NCBI RefSeq assembly: GCF_900157305.1
Contig: NZ_LS974202.1
Span: 1,178,001 to 1,242,000 of the forward strand
Source: Mesotoga infera
GTDB taxonomy: Bacteria; Thermotogota; Thermotogae; Petrotogales; Kosmotogaceae
Reading direction: 5' to 3'
Length of the DNA stretch: 64,000 nt
The position numbers and the translations under genes are program-made. Below, one piece after another: positions 16,391-25,144 of this stretch. The notes under the pieces are model-generated. The model was given only the letters and a program-made list of their open reading frames with translations. It was not told the origin of the DNA and searched no databases. Position 1 is the stretch's first letter, and the number at the start of each line of letters is the position of its first letter.

Positions 16391-18217
16391 TCAGATCTTA
16401 TTCTTGAAGATCAGTTTCGCAAGCGAGGCTCCGGTTGAGAAATCCGGAATTATCACATCTGCCCCGGCTTTCTCCAGTCTTTCAAATTTCTTTTTGTTCC
16501 AGCCAAATCCAGCCTTTTCGTTTGAGGCAACCCCTATGGTGAAGGCTCCGACTTCTCTGCCCACAGTAATTTCGACTGGTCCATCACCAATTACCACGAG
16601 TTCGTCAGGTCTTATTCTCTCCTCTTTCATGAGCCTTTCAATGACTTTCTTTTTCGAATACTCCTCGATGCTGTCTAGCGCTCCAAATACCCCGCCATTC
16701 ATGTAACTGTGTACCCCTAGGTACTGTGATTCCTTTATTACATCTTCCTCATCGGTTCCCGATGCAAGCAGAAGAGTGACTCCTCCTTTTCGCAGCGTCT
16801 TTAGAAACCCAAGCGCTCCACGAAGCAGGTATTTGCTCTCCGCGTTTTCATTGATGCGTTCCTCCACTATCTTTTTCAAGCAGCCGGTATAGATCCTCTT
16901 GTACTCCAGCGGAGTCAGAATCTCGTTTGGTGGAACCAAACCGTACTCAATAACGAGCTTACGGAGTCCTTCCATTTGCAGGATTGTTTGAAGACCTGTG
17001 GTCTCGGCAATAAATTCATCTACCTCGACCATGATTCTTGAAAGCGCCTCTTCTTCAATCTCCTTCTCTCCTGTGATAAAACGTATCATGAGATCTCTCA
17101 TAATTGGCTGCCAGCCCTCTCTGAGTAGAGAGATCGTGCCATCAAAATCAAAAAGTACTCGCTTAACATTGCCAGGAAGCCTGCAGCTGTTTCTGAAGAT
17201 TGACGGATTGTCGATTTCGCAATATTCGGGTTCGCTCATCTCGGAAAGCGCCTGCCTTGAAAGCTTTCCCGTCCCCTTATGAGAGACGCAAAGTGCTGCG
17301 GCTTTTGTGGCCAATCTAGCCGAATCCAATAGAGGCTTTTCTCCGGAGCAGTGATCTACCGCGAGTGCTGCAATGTAAGCATCTCCCGCTCCGCAGACGT
17401 CTTTCACTTCTCCTTCAAGACTGAAAACCCGGTTCAACACACCACACTCGAAACAGAACGATCCGTCCTCGCCGGCGGTAACCACAACTGGAGATCTCAC
17501 TTTCCGAGAGAAATCCGTCAAATACTGCTGAACCAGTATTTTGTGGGGAATTTCGCTTTCATCGTTGCCTATGATACCCATTCTCTTCAAACCAGATATG
17601 AATTCATTCATATTTGGCTTCACCAGAAAACCGGCGAAGGCCTCGGGCTTAGTCCTGGAATCCGCAACGAAGGTCTTGTCTCGAAATCTTGTGCTCATAT
17701 CGAGAAGCCGGCATACTATCTCGCCGTCTATACAGCCCCTCCCTGGAATTTCTGCCTGGTCTTCGACTACGACGGCATCGACAGTCGGCACAAGAAGTTC
17801 GATTGCTCTTATCATCTCGGCCCTGCTGGTCTCGTTCAGACCAATCGGCGGAATGTCCAACCTTGGAAGATCCTCCTCTCCCGTGTTTGTGTTTATGAAC
17901 TTAGTATAGACGGGCGTTACATGGGACTGCGATTTTATTAGGAACTGAGTGCAGATGCCATACTTACTGAGTTCTCTTTCGAGATCGTACTGCCTTCCGT
18001 CGCACCCTACAGGGCCTAGCACGATTACCTCTACATCTAGCATCGCAAGATTCTTCGCCACGTTTCCGGCTGCCCCGGGAGAATACTCCTCTTTGATTCC
18101 GGTTATCGTCATTAGCCCCGTCTCCAGGCTTGGTTTGGACAGAGCTGGGTCGTAATAGACGTATCTGTCTAGAAATAAGTCTCCGATCACAAGGATTTTT
18201 GGTTTCTTTTGATCCAT
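16391..18217 (-). CDS. PfkB-family sugar kinase fused to HAD phosphatase
   Basis: This 608-residue fusion has an N-terminal PfkB kinase (residues 1-330) closest in pattern to the HldE/RfaE heptose-7-phosphate kinase domain: VIGDLFLDRYVYYDP, YSPGAAGNVAKNLAML, and the ATP/catalytic loop CGAGDAYIAAL at 275. A HAD hydrolase (350-608) follows with DFDGTISL at 357, LLASGTDEE in the middle and VVIGDGPVEI near 555; a long helical cap sits between motifs I and II, so it resembles phosphoglycolate-type phosphatases, not GmhB. The kinase would phosphorylate a sugar phosphate and the HAD part could remove a phosphate. It is the last gene of the mannoside operon, 5 bases after the upstream stop. The true substrate is unknown. 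Confidence 0.85.
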   Translation of the reverse strand: MDQKKPKILVIGDLFLDRYVYYDPALSKPSLETGLMTITGIKEEYSPGAAGNVAKNLAMLDVEVIVLGPVGCDGRQYDLERELSKYGICTQFLIKSQSHVTPVYTKFINTNTGEEDLPRLDIPPIGLNETSRAEMIRAIELLVPTVDAVVVEDQAEIPGRGCIDGEIVCRLLDMSTRFRDKTFVADSRTKPEAFAGFLVKPNMNEFISGLKRMGIIGNDESEIPHKILVQQYLTDFSRKVRSPVVVTAGEDGSFCFECGVLNRVFSLEGEVKDVCGAGDAYIAALAVDHCSGEKPLLDSARLATKAAALCVSHKGTGKLSRQALSEMSEPEYCEIDNPSIFRNSCRLPGNVKRVLFDFDGTISLLREGWQPIMRDLMIRFITGEKEIEEEALSRIMVEVDEFIAETTGLQTILQMEGLRKLVIEYGLVPPNEILTPLEYKRIYTGCLKKIVEERINENAESKYLLRGALGFLKTLRKGGVTLLLASGTDEEDVIKESQYLGVHSYMNGGVFGALDSIEEYSKKKVIERLMKEERIRPDELVVIGDGPVEITVGREVGAFTIGVASNEKAGFGWNKKKFERLEKAGADVIIPDFSTGASLAKLIFKNKI

Positions 18218-18222
18218 TAAGC

Positions 18223-19227
18223 TTATGCCGACCTCCTCACAATCGACCTGTAAAATGCCGGCAGAGTCTCTCTGTGGTCGCCCTTTATGTAGTAACCAGC
18301 ACCACCAAATGCTTCTGGAATTCTTGTAACGATCGATTTTATATCCCTAAAGTAATACGATGGAGCATTCTTGTTGTTCTTGGAAGTTTGTTCGAGATCA
18401 GCCTCTCTTATATCGAAGCTGGCCGTCGTAATTCCCTTTGGAGGCTTTCCAACATTTGCGGCCATCGAAATCGCCTTAAGTATCACTTCAACCCCTATCA
18501 CGGCCGAACCGACAACTATTACTACTCCGCCGTTAACCAGTTTTGAAATCTCGTTGGCAAATATAAGAAAATCTCTTCCGGAGCAACCCCCAAGAGCCTC
18601 TCCATCAAAATAAGGGCTCATATGATAGATATCTGTTCCCACGGCGCAGTGAACACAGAGCGGAATATTCTTCTTGTATGCGCTATACTGAATCGATACC
18701 TCGGGATACATGAATTTCACCTTTTCGGGAAAGGGTTCGCCAGATATCAATCTGCCCATTGCCTCTCCATAACCAATACGAAGCCTGTTTCCATGGACAA
18801 GTGCCTGGTTTATGAATCTGTTCGTCTCTTCTGCAAAACCGAAAAGCCCTTCTGACAAGGCGTTTGGAATGCTCTCGGAGGTCTTTCCGCTGTAGGCCAG
18901 TTCGAAATCGTGTATTGTAAAGGCCCCGTTGACGCCAAGGGCAGAGATGATTCCCTTTTTTATGAGCGATGAAAGAAGCGGCCCCATCCCATTCTTGATT
19001 ATATGGGCCCCGCTGAACATTATCACCGGTTTATCCTGACTCTTAGCTTCCACAACCTTCGAAGCCAGCTCTTCCAAGTCTCCTGACAAGTTGCTATCGA
19101 CTTCATCGATCACTTTATTTTCATCGATCAAGTCTGAGATATTGACCTCGCTTGGTCTATCCTTAAGCGGATAGGTTCTTACACTTGAACTGTCAAATAC
19201 CTCGAACTTTCCTTCGTATCTCATCAT
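18223..19227 (-). CDS. Deoxyhypusine-synthase-like protein of unknown function
   Basis: This 334-residue protein has the Rossmann-like pattern of bacterial deoxyhypusine-synthase-like proteins: MFSGAHIIKNGMGPLLSSLI, then GVNGAFTIHDFELAYSGKTSE, CVHCAVGTDIYHMSPYFDG and VVIVVGSAVIGVEVILKA. The lysine-bearing active-site motif of true deoxyhypusine synthase is not visible, and bacteria lack eIF5A, so a different substrate is expected. NAD binding is likely from the fold. It lies between the PfkB-HAD gene (5-base gap) and a GmhA-like isomerase (27-base gap), which suggests a sugar-phosphate role, but that is inference from context. Confidence 0.7.
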   Translation of the reverse strand: MMRYEGKFEVFDSSSVRTYPLKDRPSEVNISDLIDENKVIDEVDSNLSGDLEELASKVVEAKSQDKPVIMFSGAHIIKNGMGPLLSSLIKKGIISALGVNGAFTIHDFELAYSGKTSESIPNALSEGLFGFAEETNRFINQALVHGNRLRIGYGEAMGRLISGEPFPEKVKFMYPEVSIQYSAYKKNIPLCVHCAVGTDIYHMSPYFDGEALGGCSGRDFLIFANEISKLVNGGVVIVVGSAVIGVEVILKAISMAANVGKPPKGITTASFDIREADLEQTSKNNKNAPSYYFRDIKSIVTRIPEAFGGAGYYIKGDHRETLPAFYRSIVRRSA

Positions 19228-19254
19228 TCCACCTACCGTTTCATATCTGCCAAT

Positions 19255-19836
19255 TCAACTTTTTTCAGCTACCATCGCTTCTATTAGCTGGCACAGCACG
19301 TGTCCCAGTGTTATGTGCGTCTCCTGTATTCTCGGTACATCCGTTGAATCAACCTTGAACAAATAGTCACAGCGATCGATCATGTCTCCGCCAGTCCTGC
19401 CAGTCATGCCTATTCTCAAAGATAGCCTTTTCCTTGCCACTTCGAGAGCTCTCAAGATATTGTTCGAGTTTCCGCTTGTGCTTATTGCTATCACAACATC
19501 CTCTTCTCTCAAAAAGGCTTCCAGCTGTCTCGAAAAGATCTGATCATATCCGAAATCATTCGGGATCTCGGTAAGAATCGAGTCGTTGCTGGGCAATGAT
19601 ACCGCCCTTATCGGTCTTCTCTCAATATAGAATCTTCCCACAAGTTCCGCTGCCAGATGAGCGGCATCTGCAGCGCTTCCTCCATTTCCCATGAAATAGA
19701 CCGTACCACCGTTGCCGATTCTACGCGTAACCTCACGGGCAACCTCTAAAAGAGCATTTTCATAACGTTCAATGAAATCTCTTTTCACCCGTATGCTCTC
19801 TTCAAAGGCCTTTCGGGCCACGTCTTCAAGCTCCAT
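19255..19836 (-). CDS. GmhA-like SIS phosphosugar isomerase
   Basis: This 193-residue single SIS domain has the sedoheptulose-7-phosphate isomerase (GmhA) pattern: YFMGNGGSAADAAHLAAELVG near residue 48, VVIAISTSGNSNNILRAL near 115, and the C-terminal RIQETHITLGHVLCQLIE that supplies the catalytic His of the family. Family members convert sedoheptulose 7-phosphate to D-glycero-D-manno-heptose 7-phosphate. Finding it with an HldE-like kinase would fit a heptose route, yet the operon also carries a mannosidase and a sugar importer, so a catabolic ketose/aldose phosphate isomerase is an alternative. It starts 3 bases after the ROK kinase gene. Confidence 0.85.
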   Translation of the reverse strand: MELEDVARKAFEESIRVKRDFIERYENALLEVAREVTRRIGNGGTVYFMGNGGSAADAAHLAAELVGRFYIERRPIRAVSLPSNDSILTEIPNDFGYDQIFSRQLEAFLREEDVVIAISTSGNSNNILRALEVARKRLSLRIGMTGRTGGDMIDRCDYLFKVDSTDVPRIQETHITLGHVLCQLIEAMVAEKS

Positions 19837-19839
19837 CTC

Positions 19840-20775
19840 CTATCCTCTCCTTCCTCTTCGGCTGGCCACAATCAAAGCCGCATAATCACCTATCTTGTCT
19901 TTGAGCGCCGATAGGACAACTCTTTCTCTCGCCTTCTCGCCGATCAAAGACTCGTTGACCGCCTCTTTCATAGCGGACTCCAGCCATATTCCCTGAAGAC
20001 GCCACGCAAGATTTCCAAGTATTATCCTGTCAGGATCTAAAATGTCCAGCAGTACGGCCAGTCCTTTGCCGAAGTAAGTTCCGCTTTCTTCAAGTACTGT
20101 GACGGCGTAAGGATCTCCCTTTAGGGCCATGCCTGCGATTTTCTCAGTGCTCGTTCCACGTATGAATCTCTCCGGGAATCTATAACTGGCGTACAGCGAA
20201 ATCCCGGTCCCACTGCAATATGACTCCCAGGAACCATTCTTGCCGAAGAGCGAAGGTCCGTCTTCGGCCACTCTCATGTGGCCGACCTCTCCGGCTAATC
20301 CCTTCGACCCGTTGTACAGTTTGCCATCTATGATTATTCCTGCTCCAAGACCGGTTCCCAGCGTCAGAAAGATAATGTTTGAGAAACCCTTGCCCGCTCC
20401 AAGAATACTCTCTGCCAGAGCCCCCGCTCTTCCATCATGCTGAACGGTTACTGAAAAATGAAAGCGCTCCTCAAGCGGTTGAACTATGTTGACCGTCCCC
20501 CACCTGAGATGAGGAGGATTGAAAAGAGTCCCCGTATTTGAATCCATTGGACCTCCAACAGATACTCCAGCTCTTGCCGGAACTTCCCTCTTCACTAGAA
20601 GATCGATTTCTAGGGATAGTCTCTCTAAAAAGCTTTCAAAGCCTCTGTCGGGTTCGGTAGGAAACTCTCTTCTCCTGATGATATTCAGATCTTCATCGCC
20701 CAAAACAACTGCGGTCTTTGTGCCTCCAATATCTATTCCCAGTATCCTGCCTTTTACTTCATTCATCTTCATCAC
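19840..20775 (-). CDS. ROK-family sugar kinase
   Basis: This 311-residue protein has the ROK fold: ILGIDIGGTKTAVVLGDED at the N-terminus (phosphate loop), VQHDGRAGALAES with the catalytic Asp, and LTLGTGLGAGIIIDG. The segment GEVGHMRVAEDG is present, but the usual CxCGxxGCxE zinc motif is replaced by FGKNGSWESYCSG, with only one Cys left. ROK kinases phosphorylate glucose, mannose, fructose, GlcNAc or ManNAc; the mannosidase next door makes mannose or an N-glycan sugar plausible. The ATG is 18 bases after the alpha-mannosidase stop, with a second in-frame ATG two codons later. Confidence 0.85.
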   Translation of the reverse strand: MMKMNEVKGRILGIDIGGTKTAVVLGDEDLNIIRRREFPTEPDRGFESFLERLSLEIDLLVKREVPARAGVSVGGPMDSNTGTLFNPPHLRWGTVNIVQPLEERFHFSVTVQHDGRAGALAESILGAGKGFSNIIFLTLGTGLGAGIIIDGKLYNGSKGLAGEVGHMRVAEDGPSLFGKNGSWESYCSGTGISLYASYRFPERFIRGTSTEKIAGMALKGDPYAVTVLEESGTYFGKGLAVLLDILDPDRIILGNLAWRLQGIWLESAMKEAVNESLIGEKARERVVLSALKDKIGDYAALIVASRRGRRG

Positions 20776-20793
20776 TTTCCATAGCTTCTATCT

Positions 20794-23700
20794 TCACTCA
20801 AAAATCAGAGTATGTATTCCGAACTGCCGGTACTCGAGTTGAACTCTACCATCTACAACAGGAAGTTCGCAGACTCTGTCTTCGAGAATGTTGGAAATCC
20901 AGCAGCGACTAAAGGGCAGGGAAGTTCTGACACTGGCGACTCCACATCTGCCTTCAACTTCGGCCAGTCTGAGCACATAACCGGTACTCTCGGAATGCTT
21001 CAGGGCGAGAACTTTTAGATTCCTGGCAGATATCTGAAGGCAATCTTCACTCAAATTGAGACTGCCTGATGCCAGAACTAGAGGCTTATTTAGACTTTCT
21101 GCTTCTGTAACTGCCTTAAGAGCGTCTGTGGAGTCATGGGAAAACAAGGAATAGGTGAAACCGTGCCTTCCCTCATCGGCGAAGAAATCGGGATAGATCG
21201 GCGATCTGAGAAGCGTCAATGAGACGTCTGAATTGCGGCAGGCATGACCGTACTTTCCGTCATTCAATATGGAGACGGCGAAGCCCGGTTCCGAAACCTC
21301 CACCCATCGATGCGCCGGAAATTCGAATCGCGCATCTTCGAATGAATTTCTGACCCTGGTGCTTCTGAGCGAATAACCGGCCGAAAGGTCACACTTGATT
21401 TCCCGGGTGAGAAGATTGATGGGAAAATTGGCCTTCAGCAAAGTCCTTCTTGTATGCCATTCGATTTCAGTTTCAATATCCAGTCTCTTTGAAAGAGCGT
21501 TCAGAACGTATCTCTGTATTATCGTGCTTCCCTCGTAATGATAGGTTGCTTGAACAACCTTTCTTACAGGACCGCTTTCTATCGTTCTCACTTCAGAAGC
21601 ATCGAGCTTTCTTTTCGATCTGGCATAGTCATGATCGATATCCCAACCGTCCCAAGCAACGGGAATGTCTTTATATACATAGAGAGAGTTTCCCGGTCCC
21701 GAAAGAAGCGGCCTGTCAAGAGTCTTGTCGTAGGCAGATATGCTTCCGTCTGCATTTACTTCAACGATCAAGTAAGCGTTCTCCATCACGGTATCGTCGT
21801 CGGGCGCATGCCGATCGACTTTCTCGTCTATGTATTCGAATACTTGAGCGGAGAAAGGAGAGATCATCCCGCCCAAACTGTATACGGATTTCCCGTCATA
21901 TGTTCTTTGGGAAGCGAGCTTCTTGCCGTCGGACCTTCGCAAACATCTTTCGTCTTCATCGGAAAAGATTACTTCTCGAGAAAAGGAGCTTGCATTGATA
22001 ACGGTCTTGAATCTAGGATTCCCGTCGCTCCTAGAACTCACGAAGCCTTCAGAGATCTTATTCGTTTCCTCAATTACACCGCTGAGTTCACTTTCAGCCT
22101 GATGATGAACTTCGTTTATCGACGAGCCGGGAAGGATGTCGTGGAATTCGTTGTGAAGAAGCATCTCCCACAGCCTTCTAACTCTCTCGATCGGATATTC
22201 TTCTCTTTCGACAAGTAGCGCTCCAAATACCTCAAGTCTGTACAGCGCGTCTTCGGCCTCTTTGTGAAGCTTCTTAGTTCTTGCCTGAGTCGTGAAAGTG
22301 CCTCTGTGCAGTTCAAAGTAGAGTTCGTCATCCCAGAGGGGTAGCTCGACATCCTTCGGTAGATTCTCGTAGTACTTCTGCAGCGGGGCCATTTCAAGAC
22401 TGGGCATACCAGGATAGTTCTTCAGCCGTTCATAGTACTCAAGCATTTCGTCGGTCGGACCCCCGCCGCCGTCACCGTATCCAAAAGTTGTGACGGTCTT
22501 GTTGTGAACCTGTTTGTTCTGGAAGTTATCCCATGTTCCAAGAATCGCTTCGGGGTTGATCATTCCGTTGTAGCCACCTTGAGGGTTATCGAAGAAATGA
22601 CAGACAATCTCGCTTCCGTCCAGACCTCTCCATCGGAATAGGTCAAGGGGAAAGCGGTTCTTCTCATTCCATTTCAGTTTAGTCGTGGAGAAGTACTTTA
22701 TTCCCGCCTCTTTCATGATCTGGGGAAGAATCCAGGAGAAACCGAAGACATCGGGCAGCCACGCCACCGAAGACCTGACGCCAAACTCCTCTTCAAAGAA
22801 CCTCTGGCCGTACAAGAACTGTCTCGCGAGGGATTCCGCGCTGGCAATGTTGCAATCGCTTTCTACCCACATTCCGCCTATCGCTTCCCAGCTTCCCCGC
22901 ACAATACTATCCCTGACTCTCTCGTAGAGGTCTGGATCGTTCTCTTTAAGATCCTTGTACATCTGTGCCGAAGACTGGATATACACGAACTTGGGATATT
23001 TCTCCATAAGTCTCAGAGCATTGGCAAAGGTTCTTCTGATCTTTCTTTTCGTTTCGTTGATTGGCCAGAGCCACGCATAGTCAATATGCGCCTGCCCGGT
23101 AACCTGAACAGAGCCTGTGGATCCGTGCTCCTCTGTAAGCTTCACTATTGAATCTTTCAGATTGTCGCACGCCCTCAATACCGTAACCCTGTAATCTTCA
23201 GGCAATTCGTTACCGCTCGACTTCTCGAAACTTGGGGAGCGCCAGAGATAATTGACGCTTCCGTATTGCTGCTGACCAAAAAGGGTGGGATTGTCGGGAG
23301 CGGTCTTGAAATACTCATCCGTCGATCTCGGCAGTTCAATTGCCGAGAGGCAAGCGCTGATGATTTTAAACAGTTTCTCGGCAAGCACGTCATCCTTTGT
23401 CGCTTCAAAGACATCTATTGCCACCATGAAATCGAGATAGGTCCCCGAAACCAGCTCATCTTCAAGGAGCAGTTCCGCAGCTTCAAAGACGGGGCCGGAT
23501 AGATGGGTTCCGAAGAGTCCTTTCGGGACGGTCTGAATATCCAGAATATGGCGCTTTCCGTCCGCAAATTTCGTGACATCCAGGAGTTGGTGATAGACGT
23601 TTATCTCGCCATAAGAATGACCATCTACCATCACAAGACTCTCGCCTCCCGGGACGACTCTCAGAAAGAGCCTTTCGCCGTCTTTGAGCTTTTCTCTCTC

Positions 23701-23910
23701 AAAACTCGATCTGAACCAGACAGGAAAGCTTTCTTCATCCCAGCAATAACCGGCCGATATCTCCTTCCATCCTTCTTCAGGCGGAGTCTCCGAGCGCGAT
23801 CCGCTGAACAGCCAGCCGTCGATCCTTTCTCTCTCTCTCACAGTATAGGGAAAGAGCTCAGACAGTTCCTTCTTGAGCCTTACGCATGACTCGGATCTAG
23901 AACGATACAC
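20794..23910 (-). CDS. GH38 alpha-mannosidase
   Basis: This 1038-residue protein has the complete GH38 layout. An N-terminal all-beta or linker region is followed by the catalytic barrel at about 260-600: GQAHIDYAWLWPINETKRK (metal ligands H and D), IGGMWVESDCN, and the nucleophile-bearing WLPDVFGFSWILPQI. The three-helix bundle contains LLHNEFHDILPGSS. C-terminal beta domains complete it. It has no signal peptide, so it acts in the cytoplasm on imported mannosides. The start is GTG at 23910 with GGAGGAG five bases before it. Substrate linkage cannot be deduced from sequence. It is central to the operon 16391-29413. Confidence 0.94.
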   Translation of the reverse strand: MYRSRSESCVRLKKELSELFPYTVRERERIDGWLFSGSRSETPPEEGWKEISAGYCWDEESFPVWFRSSFEREKLKDGERLFLRVVPGGESLVMVDGHSYGEINVYHQLLDVTKFADGKRHILDIQTVPKGLFGTHLSGPVFEAAELLLEDELVSGTYLDFMVAIDVFEATKDDVLAEKLFKIISACLSAIELPRSTDEYFKTAPDNPTLFGQQQYGSVNYLWRSPSFEKSSGNELPEDYRVTVLRACDNLKDSIVKLTEEHGSTGSVQVTGQAHIDYAWLWPINETKRKIRRTFANALRLMEKYPKFVYIQSSAQMYKDLKENDPDLYERVRDSIVRGSWEAIGGMWVESDCNIASAESLARQFLYGQRFFEEEFGVRSSVAWLPDVFGFSWILPQIMKEAGIKYFSTTKLKWNEKNRFPLDLFRWRGLDGSEIVCHFFDNPQGGYNGMINPEAILGTWDNFQNKQVHNKTVTTFGYGDGGGGPTDEMLEYYERLKNYPGMPSLEMAPLQKYYENLPKDVELPLWDDELYFELHRGTFTTQARTKKLHKEAEDALYRLEVFGALLVEREEYPIERVRRLWEMLLHNEFHDILPGSSINEVHHQAESELSGVIEETNKISEGFVSSRSDGNPRFKTVINASSFSREVIFSDEDERCLRRSDGKKLASQRTYDGKSVYSLGGMISPFSAQVFEYIDEKVDRHAPDDDTVMENAYLIVEVNADGSISAYDKTLDRPLLSGPGNSLYVYKDIPVAWDGWDIDHDYARSKRKLDASEVRTIESGPVRKVVQATYHYEGSTIIQRYVLNALSKRLDIETEIEWHTRRTLLKANFPINLLTREIKCDLSAGYSLRSTRVRNSFEDARFEFPAHRWVEVSEPGFAVSILNDGKYGHACRNSDVSLTLLRSPIYPDFFADEGRHGFTYSLFSHDSTDALKAVTEAESLNKPLVLASGSLNLSEDCLQISARNLKVLALKHSESTGYVLRLAEVEGRCGVASVRTSLPFSRCWISNILEDRVCELPVVDGRVQLEYRQFGIHTLIFE

Positions 23911-23968
23911 AGTATCTCCTCCAATATCCTGGAAAGTCCTTTCTCATGAGCAGTCTGACAAGAACCAC

Positions 23969-25123
23969 TCAGAGAGCTGATCTAATTGCGCTCTCAAGAT
24001 CCTCGGAAAGGACTTCAATTTCCTCCAATCCTGCGTGAATCCGTATTAGAGAGACATTCTCACCGGGATCTCTGTGAGAAACCGCATAAGGAGAGACGAG
24101 GCTCTCATAACCGCCCCAGCTTACTGCCCTCCTGAAGAACTTGAGAGAGTTCACAAACCTCTTGATCCTGTCGATGTCTCTTGTTTTGAGCTTGAACGAA
24201 AAGAGGCCGGAACCTCCCCTCATCTGCTTTTTCGCAAGAGAGTACTGATCAGAAGATTCGAGCATCGGATACAGGACATATTCAACGGCTTCGTTTTCCT
24301 GCAATCTTCTGCTGAGCTCCATCGCATTCTGGAAATGAACCGGCATGCGGATGTGAAGAGTCCTGATTCCCCTTAGTATCAACCAGGCGGCAAAGGGATC
24401 GGGCACGGCCCCGGTATTTAGAAACTCCTTTTCGAAGATTCTCTTGATATCTTCATTCGAACCGGCAACGACACCGCCGACTACATCGCTGTTTCCGCCA
24501 AGGTATTTTGAAGCCGAATGCACCACTAGATCAACTCCGAAATCAATCGGATTCTGATAAATCGGAGTTGCCCATGTATTATCGATTATCGTCTTGATTC
24601 CCTTTGATCTTCCCAGCGAGGCCACTTCGGTCAGATCTTGAAGTTTGAAAGTGAATGTCGTTGGGCTTTCGAGATATATGATCTTTGTGTTTGGCCTTAG
24701 CGCCGCTTCAAGTTCATTCGCATCGCTTCCTTCCACAAATGTGTGTTCTACACCGAATCTCGCCATATACTTCGCTACATACGTGGATGTCCAGCTGTAG
24801 CAGTCCTTGATCGTCACTATGTGATCACCGCTCTGCACGAAGGCCGAAATACTGGAGACTATCGCAGCAACGCCAGATGCGAAAAGCTTTGCTCTCTCTG
24901 CATGCTCGAGCGCAGCCAATTTCTGTTCAAGAATGTTTACGGTCGGATTGTTTCCCCGAGTGTACAGAAAGTGGTTCGTCTCATCTGAAATGGCCGTTGA
25001 AAAATCATCAAAGTCCTTGAACGAGAAAATCGAAGTCTGGAACAACGGAGGATTGACCGCTCCAGAAGGTAAATCCTCTTCTCCAAGATAGTGCAAGATC
25101 TCTGTTATGTGCTTTCTCTGCAT
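23969..25123 (-). CDS. Cystathionine gamma-lyase/synthase-family PLP enzyme
   Basis: This 384-residue fold-type I PLP protein belongs to the Cys/Met metabolism family. The PLP lysine is in DLVVHSASKYLGGNSDVVGG, the substrate side includes FLYTRGNNPTVNILEQKLAALE, and TIIDNTWATPIYQNP carries the Asp that contacts the pyridine ring. The C-terminal end has ISLIRIHAG-like residues (VSLIRIHAGLEEIEVL). Members cleave or form C-S bonds in cystathionine, methionine or homocysteine. Its place inside a glycan operon, 58 bases from the mannosidase gene and 21 from a permease, is unusual. Whether it has any role in sugar use is unknown. Confidence 0.9.
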   Translation of the reverse strand: MQRKHITEILHYLGEEDLPSGAVNPPLFQTSIFSFKDFDDFSTAISDETNHFLYTRGNNPTVNILEQKLAALEHAERAKLFASGVAAIVSSISAFVQSGDHIVTIKDCYSWTSTYVAKYMARFGVEHTFVEGSDANELEAALRPNTKIIYLESPTTFTFKLQDLTEVASLGRSKGIKTIIDNTWATPIYQNPIDFGVDLVVHSASKYLGGNSDVVGGVVAGSNEDIKRIFEKEFLNTGAVPDPFAAWLILRGIRTLHIRMPVHFQNAMELSRRLQENEAVEYVLYPMLESSDQYSLAKKQMRGGSGLFSFKLKTRDIDRIKRFVNSLKFFRRAVSWGGYESLVSPYAVSHRDPGENVSLIRIHAGLEEIEVLSEDLESAIRSAL

Positions 25124-25144
25124 CCTAAAAATCCTCCAGTCCTT

